NCBI GenBank assembly: GCA_900772575.1
Contig: CAAHEN010000128.1
Location: 1-9,883, forward strand
Direction of reading: 5' to 3'
DNA length: 9,883 bases
DNA from: Bacteroidaceae bacterium
GTDB lineage: Bacteria > Bacteroidota > Bacteroidia > Bacteroidales > Bacteroidaceae
In this document: one piece after another, positions 1 to 8,300 of the stretch
Numbering within the stretch: position 1 is the first letter of the stretch
Layout: each line of letters opens with the position of its first letter
Position numbers and translations under genes: made by a program
The notes under the pieces: model-generated
The model's database searches: none
Told to the model about the DNA's origin: nothing
What the model saw: the letters and a program-made list of their open reading frames with translations, nothing else

Positions 1-694
1 CCATGCTGAGCCACGACGAGAGCACCTTGTTCACCTCTATTCCCTGCGACGGCACATAGCCCTGGAGCATCTGGTCCTGACTGTTCCAAACCGCGTTTTC
101 GCTCCATTCGTCTTCGGTAAACGTCATGTTGCGGAATGCCTCACTGCTCTCCGGCAGTTCGTCCATCGACGTATAGGTTGTCTCCAACACAGCGCCTCCA
201 TTAGTCCTCACATTGTTGCGATGCACGGCGAAGGTCCAGTTTTCCGGAGCCGTCTGCCCTGCTGTCGGTTCGAAATAGGAGAACGTGTTGTTCTTTATGC
301 CCGCGCCAAACACATCAAACCAATACATATACTGTCCTGCTTTCTTGCCTTGGGTTGCAATGACCTTTCCGTCTTTCCACTCATCGGCAGTCGTTGGTGT
401 GTCCACCCTGTCGCCTGTGGCCTGCATCGGTATCGGGTAGGCTTCAAATTCGGTCTGCGCCTTCAGCAGCGCTGCCTCGTCGCCGGAGGTGGCAAGCTGG
501 TGCAGTCGGTCGAGGTCTACATAATACCAGTCTGTCCAACTGGTGGCATCCATCACTATCTGCCCTTTTGCCGGAACGATTTCTTCCGGTTTGTCGTAGA
601 TATCGTCAAAAATACCGTTGCAAGCCGTGAGCATCATCAGCCCCAATCCTGCAACGGTAGTTTTGAGATGATTCCTTTTATTCCAATTCATCAT
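1..694 (-). CDS. HmuY-like surface lipoprotein, partial (C-terminus beyond left edge)
   Basis: The frame is open from an ATG at 694 to the left edge: 231 codons with no stop. A second ATG directly follows at 691 and either could start; no clear Shine-Dalgarno sequence decides. Residues 10-25 form a lipoprotein signal ending in the lipobox LTAC, so Cys25 would be lipidated after cleavage. Family marks of HmuY are the N-terminal WTDWYYVDL (53-61) and the core WTFAVHR followed by VRTNGGA (153-168). HmuY proteins are outer-membrane haemophores that pass haem to a TonB-dependent receptor. The two haem-ligating histidines known from Porphyromonas gingivalis cannot be placed without an alignment. 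The only histidines in the visible mature part are His65 and His158, though there are many methionines, which some homologues use. The segment between the two marks (62-152) is long. The gene lies 71 bases downstream of the calycin-like gene and is probably cotranscribed with it. The family call is fairly firm; haem as ligand is inference. Confidence 0.8.
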   Translation of the reverse strand, partial: MMNWNKRNHLKTTVAGLGLMMLTACNGIFDDIYDKPEEIVPAKGQIVMDATSWTDWYYVDLDRLHQLATSGDEAALLKAQTEFEAYPIPMQATGDRVDTPTTADEWKDGKVIATQGKKAGQYMYWFDVFGAGIKNNTFSYFEPTAGQTAPENWTFAVHRNNVRTNGGAVLETTYTSMDELPESSEAFRNMTFTEDEWSENAVWNSQDQMLQGYVPSQGIEVNKVLSSWLSM

Positions 695-765
695 CTGCGA
701 TTGATTGTTTTATATATGAATCTAGTATTTTCCGCTTACGGTCATCAGACCATATCTGCCGTATT
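695..765. other. Intergenic linker within the probable two-gene operon
   Basis: This short AT-rich gap separates the stop of the calycin-like gene from the ATG of the HmuY-like gene. I see no TAnnTTTG promoter box on the minus strand. There is only a weak dyad (TACGG at 737-741 with CCGTA at 759-763, and an overlapping GGTC/GACC) with no T-run after it. This favours read-through and cotranscription, although a gap this size could hide a weak signal. Confidence 0.5.
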
Positions 766-1767
766 TTATTTCTTTATGAATTTCTTTCCATTCACAATCA
801 CCATACCTTTGTAGCTCTCGCCCACCAGCTGGCCGTTGAGGTTATACATTCTGCCGTCGCTCTTCTTTTCAGTCTTTGCCGAAGAGATTCCTGACGCCTC
901 TGTATTGAAAGAGGTGACGATAGCGAAAGGCATGGCACCCATCTGGAAAGCGTTTACGATGTCTGTCACTTTGTTGCCATCGTATTTCACGAGGATGTTG
1001 TTGTCTTTGGCGGCATTGAACGAATACTGTCCGTCCATGGTCTTGGTGCCATTGTTTTCTGCCGTGAAGTGGAACTCCAGTCCGTCGTTCTTGTAGTCGC
1101 GATAGTAGCCGCCCTTCTCCTCGTCGTAGGTCAGGCCCTTCACGGTGTATGTGCCGAGAGTGAGGTTGCCCATCACCGTATTGTCGAGTGTATAAGTAGG
1201 GATTTCCACATCCACTTTCTCAGCGTCGCCGTCGATGTATTTGCGCACGTTGTATGTCACTCCGTCGTTGCCATAGATGAAGGTTCCGCCCACGTTAACC
1301 GTGATGGCGCTTGCCACTGGTTTCACATAATATGCCTTGACTTCGTAGGTCAGGTCGAAGGGCATAGATCCATATTTGAACACTGCCTTCAAAGTCAGAG
1401 AATTGTCTGCCATATTATAGGAGCCTGAGATTGACGAGCCTTCAATGTTCTTCTCTTCACCGTTCACCGTAACCTTAGACGTGAAGGTCTGTTCTGCTAT
1501 GCTAATCACATGATTCTCTCCCTTGCTGAAAGCCACATTCTCGATGGTGAAAGACGGAATGGCTGCCATGCCCTGCATTACGGGCAGCGTGATGTTGCCT
1601 GCACTCATGCTTGCCATTTCAAATCTGACGGTATCGCAGGCATTCCCGGTGTTCTGAGTCAGGACATTAACCGACGAGGCTCCTGCGAAAGTCATAGCAC
1701 CGTGCATCTGTGCCATCATGCTACTTGCCATCAAAGTGGCTACAATGAGAGTAAAAAATTTCTTCAT
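766..1767 (-). CDS. Exported protein with two calycin-like beta-barrel domains and a T9SS-type tail
   Basis: The protein has 333 residues. I chose the ATG at 1767, which gives MKKFFTLIVATLMASSMMAQ, a clean signal peptide likely cut near residue 20. An in-frame TTG at 1776 adds only three residues ahead of a normal lysine-rich start, so it is less likely. The body holds two similar beta-rich domains, about 23-148 and 158-288. Each ends in a matching strand, YGSMPF (132-137) and MGAMPF (276-281), as in the Bacteroides/Prevotella calycin-like family. After a short polar linker, residues 304-333 form a sorting-type tail (YNLNGQ at 308-313, a Gly-rich turn, and a final VNGKKFIKK). This resembles the tails of proteins exported by T9SS. 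The calycin fold usually makes a barrel that binds a small hydrophobic ligand; the ligand here is unknown. The gene is first in a probable operon with the HmuY-like gene, which suggests haem or a related ligand, but that is inference. No catalytic motif is seen. Confidence 0.88.
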   Translation of the reverse strand: MKKFFTLIVATLMASSMMAQMHGAMTFAGASSVNVLTQNTGNACDTVRFEMASMSAGNITLPVMQGMAAIPSFTIENVAFSKGENHVISIAEQTFTSKVTVNGEEKNIEGSSISGSYNMADNSLTLKAVFKYGSMPFDLTYEVKAYYVKPVASAITVNVGGTFIYGNDGVTYNVRKYIDGDAEKVDVEIPTYTLDNTVMGNLTLGTYTVKGLTYDEEKGGYYRDYKNDGLEFHFTAENNGTKTMDGQYSFNAAKDNNILVKYDGNKVTDIVNAFQMGAMPFAIVTSFNTEASGISSAKTEKKSDGRMYNLNGQLVGESYKGMVIVNGKKFIKK

Positions 1768-1823
1768 ATAATACAATTTTGTTTCTTTAAATAATTAGTC
1801 TGTGGTAATCAAATTTCCGGCTG

Positions 1824-1855
1824 CAAAATTACAAGGACTTCCAAATTTGCGCAAT
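1824..1855 (-). promoter_or_regulatory. Bacteroidota-type promoter for the calycin/HmuY operon
   Basis: On the minus strand TAATTTTG (1831-1824) matches the Bacteroidota -7 consensus TAnnTTTG exactly. ATTG (1855-1852) lies 20 bases upstream and matches the -33 element TTTG at three of four bases. Transcription should begin near 1817-1820, leaving a leader of about 50 bases before the ATG at 1767. The leader is A-rich close to the start (AAAGAAACAAAA), as is common in this phylum. Confidence 0.6.
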
Positions 1856-1880
1856 ACCTTAAAATTGGTATTTAATTTCC

Positions 1881-1936
1881 CGATACTCTATACAAACGAT
1901 ACTTTCCTAACAATAATCAGTAGTCCGGTATCCGGA
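1881..1936. promoter_or_regulatory. Candidate operator sites upstream of the operon promoter
   Basis: CGATACT occurs twice in the same orientation (1881-1887 and 1897-1903), with starts 16 bases apart. Further upstream is the perfect palindrome TCCGG-TAT-CCGGA (1924-1936). These lie 26 to 81 bases upstream of the -33 element, where activators or repressors commonly bind. I do not recognise either as a known binding site, and short repeats arise by chance in AT-rich DNA. Confidence 0.25.
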
Positions 1937-2044
1937 ATAATTACCGATTTGGTTTAACTCGTTGGCGGAATTAATTTATGTTGACAGATATGAGTAAAAG
2001 TTGTAAATATCGCTTGATTCTCAGTAAAATCATGAATTGCCAAA

Positions 2045-2156
2045 AACTGTCAGACTATCTGGTTTTTCGTTGTAATATCCTGGCAGCCAGATAGTTGACT
2101 ATTCAGCAACTGTCAGCTAATTGTCTGGATGGTTTGCTGATAAAAGGAATTGTCAG
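2045..2156. repeat. Cluster of degenerate direct repeats (AACTGTCAG ... TCTGG)
   Basis: AACTGTCAG followed a few bases later by TCTGG occurs twice (2045-2062 and 2108-2128). A third partial copy, TTGTCAG, lies at 2150-2156. The spacing between copies is uneven (63 and 40 bases), so this is not a CRISPR or iteron array. Repeated protein-binding sites or a decayed element are both possible. Confidence 0.4.
2049..2099. repeat. Imperfect inverted repeat with a competing inner hairpin
   Basis: GTCAGACTATCTGG (2049-2062) is the reverse complement of CCAGATAGTTGAC (2087-2099) except for one extra base, giving a 13-pair stem around a 24-base loop. The same right arm can instead pair with TATCCTGG (2076-2083) across a 3-base loop CAG, again with one bulged base. 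The two structures exclude each other. No T-run follows on either strand, so neither is an intrinsic terminator. The site lies between a leftward terminator and a leftward promoter, so it may act as DNA rather than RNA. Confidence 0.6.
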
Positions 2157-2280
2157 TAAGCGTATCCGCGATGGTGTAGATTGGACTATAGATTGTTGCC
2201 ATTTTTTTGCATATCATCCATTCCCCTTATAAGGATTGGCGGCATAGGTCGGTGGGATGAAAAGGAAATGTTACTCATCG

Positions 2281-2328
2281 AAAAAGGCGCACCCCCGATA
2301 TCGTTGCATTATCGGGATGGTGCGCCTT
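2281..2328 (-). terminator. Intrinsic terminator of the giant surface-protein gene
   Basis: A strong hairpin is formed by 2284-2300 and 2310-2328: ten pairs (GGTGCGCCTT with AAGGCGCACC) plus seven pairs (TATCGGG with CCCGATA), separated by a two-base bulge and closed by a nine-base loop. Read on the minus strand, the stem runs directly into TTTTT (2285-2281). It lies about 50 bases past the stop codon at 2377. On the plus strand no T-run follows, so termination should be one-directional. Confidence 0.85.
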
Positions 2329-2337
2329 GGTTAGTTG

Positions 2338-2365
2338 CCACCGCAGGCCTTGGGCCTGGCGGTGG
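2338..2365 (-). other. GC-rich hairpin just after the giant gene's stop codon
   Basis: CCACCGCAGGCC (2338-2349) pairs with GGCCTGGCGGTGG (2353-2365), giving twelve pairs with one bulged base and a three-base loop TTG. It begins 11 bases past the stop and precedes the terminator hairpin. There is no T-run after it, so it may protect the 3' end or assist termination instead of terminating by itself. Confidence 0.6.
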
Positions 2366-2376
2366 GTGTAGGGATC

Positions 2377-5300
2377 TTATCTCACCACGACCTTGCGGGT
2401 AGTAGTCAGGCCGGTGCTGGCGTCGTAGGTGCTGCGCACATACACACCGGGAGCGGTGGGCTTACCATTGAGCATCCTGCCATGAACGTCGAACCAACGG
2501 GTGTTGTCGTCGGCGTCTACGGCTATGCCGTCCACATAGGTGGTCTTTCCGAAGGTCAGCTCAAGCGGCTGCTTGTAAGATCCGCAGATGGCGTCCTCGA
2601 TGAAATCGACCATTGCCTCTGCAAGCCATACGTCGCCGTTCTTGACCATGAGGAACCTCAGGTTACACTTGCCCTCGCCCGGAACGGTGAAGTAAGCGTA
2701 GCCGTCGGCATCGGTAACCTCCGCCGTGCGACACTCGTCGCCTGCGAACACTCCGACCTCGGCTCCTTGCTGCACCTCATCGTTGAACGTAACACGAGCC
2801 GTGATGGTCATGTTGCTCGGATACTTGTGGCGGTCGATGGGCGAGAAGTTGAGCAGCGGGCGCGCCGCAGCCCTCTGTGGGGCGTAAGGCGCCAGGGAAG
2901 CGGGATAGGTGAACGTCCTTGTACCCGCACTTGCGCTCTGCAACATGTAACCCTGTCCGGGAACGAGCGCCTTAAGCGAACCTGTCCACTCGTAGCCGTC
3001 GAAGATGGCGAACCCATACTGGCCCTTGATCATGTCGCCGTCTTGCAGATCCATGCCGGCCAGGGCGTCGGCCACCGATGCGGTCTGCGTGTTGTTGTAG
3101 GCTATCCAGTTCCAACCCGGCACAAGGGTGATGGTGCGGTCGGCCTGCGTTCCACTACTGCCAATGAGCTTGAGCAGGCGGGCATTGGTCATTCGCACCT
3201 TATACATCGATCGGTTATCTACATCGAAGTTCTTGCCATACCACGTACCATTGTCGCAATTGACAAACACGTTCTGCGTCTTGACCGTCTGTACGCCGTC
3301 TGCCACATCGGCAAACACGCTCCTGACATCCATGTCGTCGGCCTTGGCGTAGAACGACATCCAGTTCCACCCTGCGCCAAGCATGGTGGCCTGTTCGATC
3401 TTGTCGGCCGCCTCAATGCGCAGCGGATCGGCATACTTGCCCACGAGCACATTGGCGCTGAAGGCCACAGGTTGCGATGTGGTGGTAACAGGATACATGA
3501 TGCCCGTGCTGGCGTCGTAAACCTTGAAGGTGAGCGGCGTGCCAGCGTCGTCGGCATTGCCATACACATCGAGCAGCACGAAACTGTTGTCGTAGCGGGC
3601 ATTGTAGGTGGGATGGGCCATGCCGCGACACTCGTCGCCCACAAACACACCCACAACATCGTCGGCGTCGTAGCTCGGCTTGCCAAGGATAGAGAGCGTA
3701 GCGATGACGCTCATGGTGCTCTCATAGTTGGCGTTGTCGACCGTCCAGTTGGGCTTGTCGCCCTCAACGGTGATGGCGAGCGTGAGCGGTGTGGCAATGC
3801 CATCGTTTCCGGTGAGATACACCGTTTCCTCATACTTGCCCACTGGCGTGGCCTCCGTTACCTCGAAAGCGATCGTCTGAGAGGTAAGCGGATCGATGGT
3901 GCCATACTCCGCGCTTGCCTTGAGCCACGACGGCAGTCCGCTGAGGGTCCACATCTGCTGCTTTCCACTCTTGTTGGCGAACGTAGCCTCGAAGGTGTGG
4001 CTCTCGCCTACCCGCTTCGTCGTCTTCATGGTGTTCTCGCTCCATGCCAGCTCATTGTTGTTGACATAAGCGCTCCAGCATACCGGCAGCGAGAGGTTGC
4101 CGTTGGCGTCGCGCAGGTCGCGCACGGTGAAGTGGATCGTGCAGGCGGCCATGGCGGCGGGCGTCTCGTTGAGGGTGATGACAATCTTGTTGTCGCTTGC
4201 CGTGAACGAATAGTCGACGTTGGTCTCTGACGGTTTCTCCCTCAGGGCGGGAGCGTCGTCGGTGAAGGTGAGGACATCGGCATAAACAGCCTTGTGGTCG
4301 GGTCGCAGCAGGTCGTCGTCGCTGCCCACGGTCACCACCTGGTTATAGGCGTCGAGCGTCTTCGTCTCAAAGGGGTAGTAGGCCACGAGACCTTGCTCCT
4401 TGCCCGTGAGACGAATCTTACGGCGTGCCTTGAGGATGTCGGCCGTGAGGGTGGCGTTCCACAAGCGGATCTCATCAATGCCAGCCACAAGCTGACGGTC
4501 GTACTGGTAGCTTCCGTCGGCGGTGCGTGTGCGGCGTGCGCCCACGATCATGCGATCACTGGCTGTTGTTCCAATGCCTACCACGCTGGTGGCCAGGGTG
4601 CGCTCTCCATCCACATACACGGCCACATTGCCGTTGCGAAGGATGTTGAGAGCCACGTGGTGCCAAGCCTTGTCGTGGAGCGATGTGGCGCCGGCAGCGA
4701 AGGTGTTGTCTCCAGATGTGAGTTGCAGCACACCGTCGGCGTTCATCCACAGTTCCACCTCGCCCGCCTGCAGCAGCTGGGTCTCGCCTTTCTGCTTGTC
4801 GGCGCGCATCCACAGTTCGATGGCGCAGTTATCGGCGGCGAGCGGTGATACGTCGGCGGTAGGAATGTCGAGATGCGACGTGCCGTCGAGCGCAATGGCC
4901 TTGTTCTCGTTGTTGAGATACCAGTTCTCGCCCGTCAGGCGGAGGTGTCGGTTGCGGGCATAGTCGGTGATGACGGTGCCTTCGCCCTCGTCCATCTTCC
5001 AGTAGCCAATCAAGTGGCGTCTGGCCGGATTCTTGGTCTTGTTCTTCTCCATCAGCGCAACCGTCATGTCGTGAGCCTCATCCCATAGCGTGAGCTCGTG
5101 GATGGCTCCCGTCAAGCGTTGTCCGATGGCGATCGGTCCGTTGCCGTCGTAGGTCGCCACCGCTTGGTCGGTGAAGAGGTCGGTGGTGGTGGCGTCTTCG
5201 GCCACGGCAGCCTTCAGCGTGCAGCCCTTGGCGGTAACGGCATAGTTCATCGTGAGGTATGCCCACTTGTCGGTTGACATCTCAGCCTTCGACGTATAGA

Positions 5301-8300
5301 CGTTGCTGCCGATCTTCACCTGTAGGTGGCGGTTGTCGTCCACGCCTACTACGAACTTCTGCTGTCCCTTTCCGTGTGTCAGCAATGTGCCTGCGCCCTT
5401 GAGGTTCACCCAAGCGTCGATGGCAAAGCTCTTGCCTGCCAAATTGATGTCGGCCTCGGTAGCGGCGGTGTTGTCGGTTCCGGTCATGCCGAGAGCAGTG
5501 GCGTGCGACACCTCAGCGCCGTTAAGCACACCGGTGACGATGAAGTTGGCGGTCTTCGTGAGTTCGCCCTTGAGGAAGTTCTCGTTAAACTCGATGCTCA
5601 CGTCGTCGCCAGGCGAGAGAATGCCGTTGGTAGGTGTCGGCATGCCGAGCGGTTGCGGGCGCTGCATGTCCTTCACGAGGGCAATCTCCTCACTGGTGTT
5701 GTACACCTCCTCATTGCCGTACGCGCTGACGGAGAGTATGCGGAAGGTGTAGTCGCCGTCGCTGAAGTTGTGCATCGGCAACTTGTACGACACCGTGGCT
5801 GTGCCGGGCAGTAGCTCGTTGTTCTGGGTCTTGTCGGCCTCATTGATTACGTATTCGCGAACCAGTGTCCAGTCGGTGTCGCCCTGCTTGCGATACTGTA
5901 TGCGGAACGCCTTGAGGTTGTGGTAGTCGCGGTCAAACTGGCTGAACGAGATGTTCAGGTCGTCGCCGGTCTGCGAGTTGAGCGTAGTGCGGTCGAGCTT
6001 CATCGTCACTGCCGATGATGAGGGCACAAACTGCGCCGATACGTATACGGTGTCGGCAATCTGGTCCCATGTGCTTGTCGGGTCGTACTGCGACTGCGAG
6101 GCGAGCACGATGCCGATGTTCTTGTAGTCGAGCACGCTGGTGTTGGTCTGCCAGAGCTGCATGGCCTTGGTGACGGTCTCGCCAGCCGGGATCTTGATGA
6201 TGCGGTTGTCGGTGAGCGGCATGCCGTCGATGGTGATCTTGGCACCGTCGGGATTGCTCTCGTCGATCATCAGGAGTTTGTAGTAAACGTCCTCGTCAAT
6301 CTCTGAGGCGTTGGTGAGGCGCAGCGTGTAGTTGGCGGCGCTACCCGTAGGTACATTGCTTACCGTAGGTACATCCACCGTGATCTGCGGCACCTCGATT
6401 TGCATGGTGGCCTCCATGATGGTGGTGCCCGGACGATAATACTTGGTCTTCACCTCGCCCTCATACGGACCAGAGGTCTGTCCGCCGCGTGTGCGGAAGA
6501 TGGGCGAATAAGCGCCATACTTGTACACGTCCACTGTCAGAGCGTCGTCGTCGCCTTCCTCTGCGAGGGTGTAGTTGAAGGATGCCAGCTCCGTCGTGGT
6601 GCTCTCTGACACTTCGTGCGTGCCACCGCCGGTCTGCGTGGAGATGTTCCACAGCACACCCGTATCGTTGATCGACACGCCAAACGTGGTGCCCAGCACG
6701 ACCGCGCCCGTCACCGTGCAGTCATGGGTTGTGCCACTGCTTTCCTCTGTCTGCATGCTCACGTTGACGCTACTTCCTGCGTCGAACGAGAAGTTTTTGT
6801 CGATGTGTTCCTCACGGTTCTCATAGGCGAGCACCTTCTCCTTCTCGTTCAGGGCGAGTGTGCTCTCCCATATCCTGATCTGCGAGTTGCACCACTCCAC
6901 CGAGTCTTGGAAGCTCTCGGTCTTGTTGGGCACGACCATGGTGTACGACGGTCCGCTGGTCGAAACCCCTTCCTTGGCCTGCGCTCCCCACACCTTCTTG
7001 TCGTGGTTCGAACTGCCGAAATGGGGGTCGTCTGGGGCAAGCGTGGTGAGGTAGGCGGGGCGTCCTGTCGTGTTGTTGTATCCCTGCGTGCTGGCCACGG
7101 TCTGCAACAGGTTGTTGCGCATGGCGCGCAGGTTGGGCAGCAGCACCTTCTCCACATAGTTCTCCGTGTAATTGAACATGGTCTTGAAGTCGAGGCCCGT
7201 GGTGATGATGTCCTTCAGTTCCAATGTTGCCTTGTCGCTCGTTCCTTGTCGGCGGAAGTTGATGTCGCGCGCCAAGCCGTAGATGATGTTGGTGGCGGAG
7301 CCGATGAACACGTCTCCATTGGCGCCCACATACTCGGGTGCGGCCGAGGTGGCGATGGTCCGCGTGGTCGTGACGGTGCGGCTCCAGGTGTTGGCGTTCT
7401 CGCCCTCGGTGGTGACATGTACGCCCACGTTCAGGTCGTGGACACTCTGGAGGTTGCTGATCAGGCCAAAGCCTATGGTGCCCGTCACCGAGCTCACCTT
7501 GACGCCAAACTTGGTGGTGGTGAGGACCTCACTGTCGGACGTCCACACGCTTCCCTTGCTGCTCGACGTGGAGGTCACACTGCCGCTGGTCCACTCGGCG
7601 CTCGACCCTGTTCCCGGTGGGTCGCGCAGGATCATCTCCACCATGTCGGGGCCGCTCGTCACGAAGTTGTTGCCTGTGGGTAGTGAACCGAGAATGATGC
7701 CGTTCATGCCACTGCCGTCCCAGTTGTAGGTGCGGTCGTCGATGTCGTAGCTGATGGAGAGGGTGCGCGAGTAGGGCGCAGTGATGTTGGGCAGACCTGC
7801 CTTCCATGTGTACACGGCGCAACCGAGACTGTCGAGTTGCAACTGGTTGCTCTCCAGCTCCACCAATGAACCGGCAGGTTTGCCAGCCGTGTTGTTCTCA
7901 AGATAAACCTTCTGTGAGGCAGAGAGGGCGTTGTTGATGGTCACCACATTGCCGCTGAGCGGCACGCGCGATGCCACGGGCTGGTTCTTCACGTCGTGGT
8001 TGACATACTCCTCGAAGCCCTTGAGGTCGAAGGTGTAGTTCTCCTCACGTTCGAAGATGGCACCACCATAGTTGTAGGTCACCTTGCCGTTGGTGTCGAT
8101 GGTATAGATGTCGTCGATGGCGAGCTTGCCGCTGGCATCCTCAATCTCATACTTCGACAAGCCGAAGGCTCCGTCGTCGTGGTCACGCTGGGTGACGGTG
8201 AACGAGGGTGCGCTATGATAGGTCTGACGAAGCTTGCAGTTGTAGGCATACTCCTGACGCGCTCCATTCTCTGTGACCAAGGTGTCGGTCAACTGCAAGA

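Larger units (their letters stand above)
1856..2280. other. AT-rich intergenic region without a convincing gene
   Basis: This stretch lies between the promoter of the calycin/HmuY operon and the terminator of the giant surface-protein gene. It is clearly more AT-rich than the genes on either side, and stops interrupt most frames on both strands. The longest ATG frame I followed, 1978-2094 on the plus strand, gives only 38 residues and resembles nothing I know. The region contains a 13-base palindrome, a short direct repeat, an inverted repeat with three TGTCAG copies (each listed separately), and a 10-base palindrome CCTTATAAGG at 2225-2234. I see no tRNA, CRISPR or insertion-sequence end. 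Confidence 0.5.

Noticed and set aside
737..763. A dyad in the linker between the two operon genes as a terminator
   Set aside because: The stem is only five pairs with a long loop, and no T-run follows on the minus strand.
221..814. A 197-codon plus-strand open frame
   Set aside because: It overlaps the HmuY-like gene, the linker and the end of the calycin-like gene. The minus-strand genes have a clear lipobox, signal peptide and family motifs; this frame has none.
1768..1776. TTG at 1776 as the start of the calycin-like gene
   Set aside because: The ATG at 1767 gives a standard Met-Lys-Lys signal peptide; the TTG adds only three residues.
1978..2094. A 38-residue plus-strand frame in the intergenic region, starting at the ATG at 1978
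   Set aside because: It has no ribosome-binding site or promoter that I can see, no resemblance to a known small protein, and its end falls inside the inverted repeat.
2045..2156. CRISPR-like or iteron array
   Set aside because: There are only two to three short degenerate copies at uneven spacing, with no conserved repeat-spacer pattern and no cas or replication gene nearby.
2335..4230. A 631-codon open frame on the plus strand opposite the giant gene
   Set aside because: It lies wholly antisense to coherent domain sequence (LamG, BACON-like, GWNW and tail modules). Its own translation is rich in His, Val and Gly with no recognisable domain, as expected for a shadow of a GC-rich gene.
6616..7683. 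A 355-codon plus-strand open frame
   Set aside because: It is antisense to the central region of the giant protein, has biased composition, and shows no signal, domain or separate promoter. It is a shadow frame.
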